Below, one piece after another: positions 63,975 to 64,000 of a stretch of DNA of 64,000 nt. A model generated the notes under the pieces. It saw nothing but the letters and a program-made list of their open reading frames with translations. It did no database searches and had not been told where the DNA came from. Source of the DNA: Corydoras sp. C115 (lineage: Eukaryota; Chordata; Actinopteri; Siluriformes; Callichthyidae); contig JAFMOC010000299.1 of NCBI GenBank assembly GCA_019802505.1, positions 506,001 through 570,000 of the forward strand. The letters are read 5' to 3'. The stretch's first letter is position 1. Every line of letters starts with the position of its first letter. A program made the position numbers and the translations under genes.

Positions 63975-64000
63975 ATATACGCGTGTATGTGTGTGTGTTT
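60957..64000. repeat. Compound (TG)n / TTTTATATACGCC minisatellite, runs off the window
   Basis: Over 3 kb of units in which a variable (TG)n run is followed by ttttatatacgcc or the variants atatgcc, tacgcgtg, tatgcgc and ttttctatatgcc. Higher-order blocks recur (about 61330-61990 resembles about 62480-63110). The far end is not reached. Confidence 0.97.

Overview
The window is vertebrate nuclear DNA, almost certainly from a teleost fish. Spliced genes with GT-AG introns encode DRC1, MCTS1, C1GALT1C1 and the N-terminus of ZDHHC9. They sit in DNA dominated by fish-type repeats: a V-SINE/DANA-like SINE (about 60 copies or pieces), tRNA-SINEs with L2-type tails, L2, L1 and RTE/Rex3-like LINE pieces, a Tc1 transposon, hAT MITEs, a solo LTR and long micro/minisatellites. 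I cannot name the species; an otophysan-like repeat repertoire is only a guess.

Layout. 1-3.2 kb: an L1 tail interrupted by a Tc1 element and a SINE. 4.2-30.4 kb, minus strand: drc1, rebuilt here as 17 coding exons with consistent splice phases (703 codons plus stop). Its introns are packed with SINEs; the 10.5-kb intron between exons 11 and 10 holds an 8-kb 11-bp satellite with three embedded copies of one retroelement-like module, followed by a decayed L2. 30.4-37.1 kb: an intergenic stretch between divergent drc1 and mcts1, with SINEs and a 5'-truncated L2 flanked by a 39-bp target-site duplication. 37.1-42.4 kb, plus strand: mcts1, six coding exons encoding exactly 181 aa, with a minisatellite against one acceptor and a nested hAT foldback in intron 4. 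42.5-44.3 kb: a GT-rich minisatellite starting just after the mcts1 poly(A) signal. 46.9-49.6 kb, minus strand: c1galt1c1 (single coding exon plus inferred 5' UTR exon), convergent with mcts1 as in human. 54.4-55.3 kb, plus strand: CpG-rich start region and first coding exon of zdhhc9; the rest lies beyond the window. From 60.9 kb to the end runs a compound TG/TTTTATATACGCC minisatellite.

The four genes are not one pathway: DRC1 is a ciliary nexin-dynein regulatory subunit, MCTS1 a translation re-initiation/recycling factor, C1GALT1C1 (Cosmc) the chaperone of T-synthase, and ZDHHC9 a palmitoyltransferase. No CRISPR, operon, bacterial or novel enzymatic system is present. The novelty is architectural: satellite/retroelement higher-order repeats, recurrent chimeric SINE junctions, an unusually long LINE target-site duplication, and repeats abutting splice sites and transcript ends.
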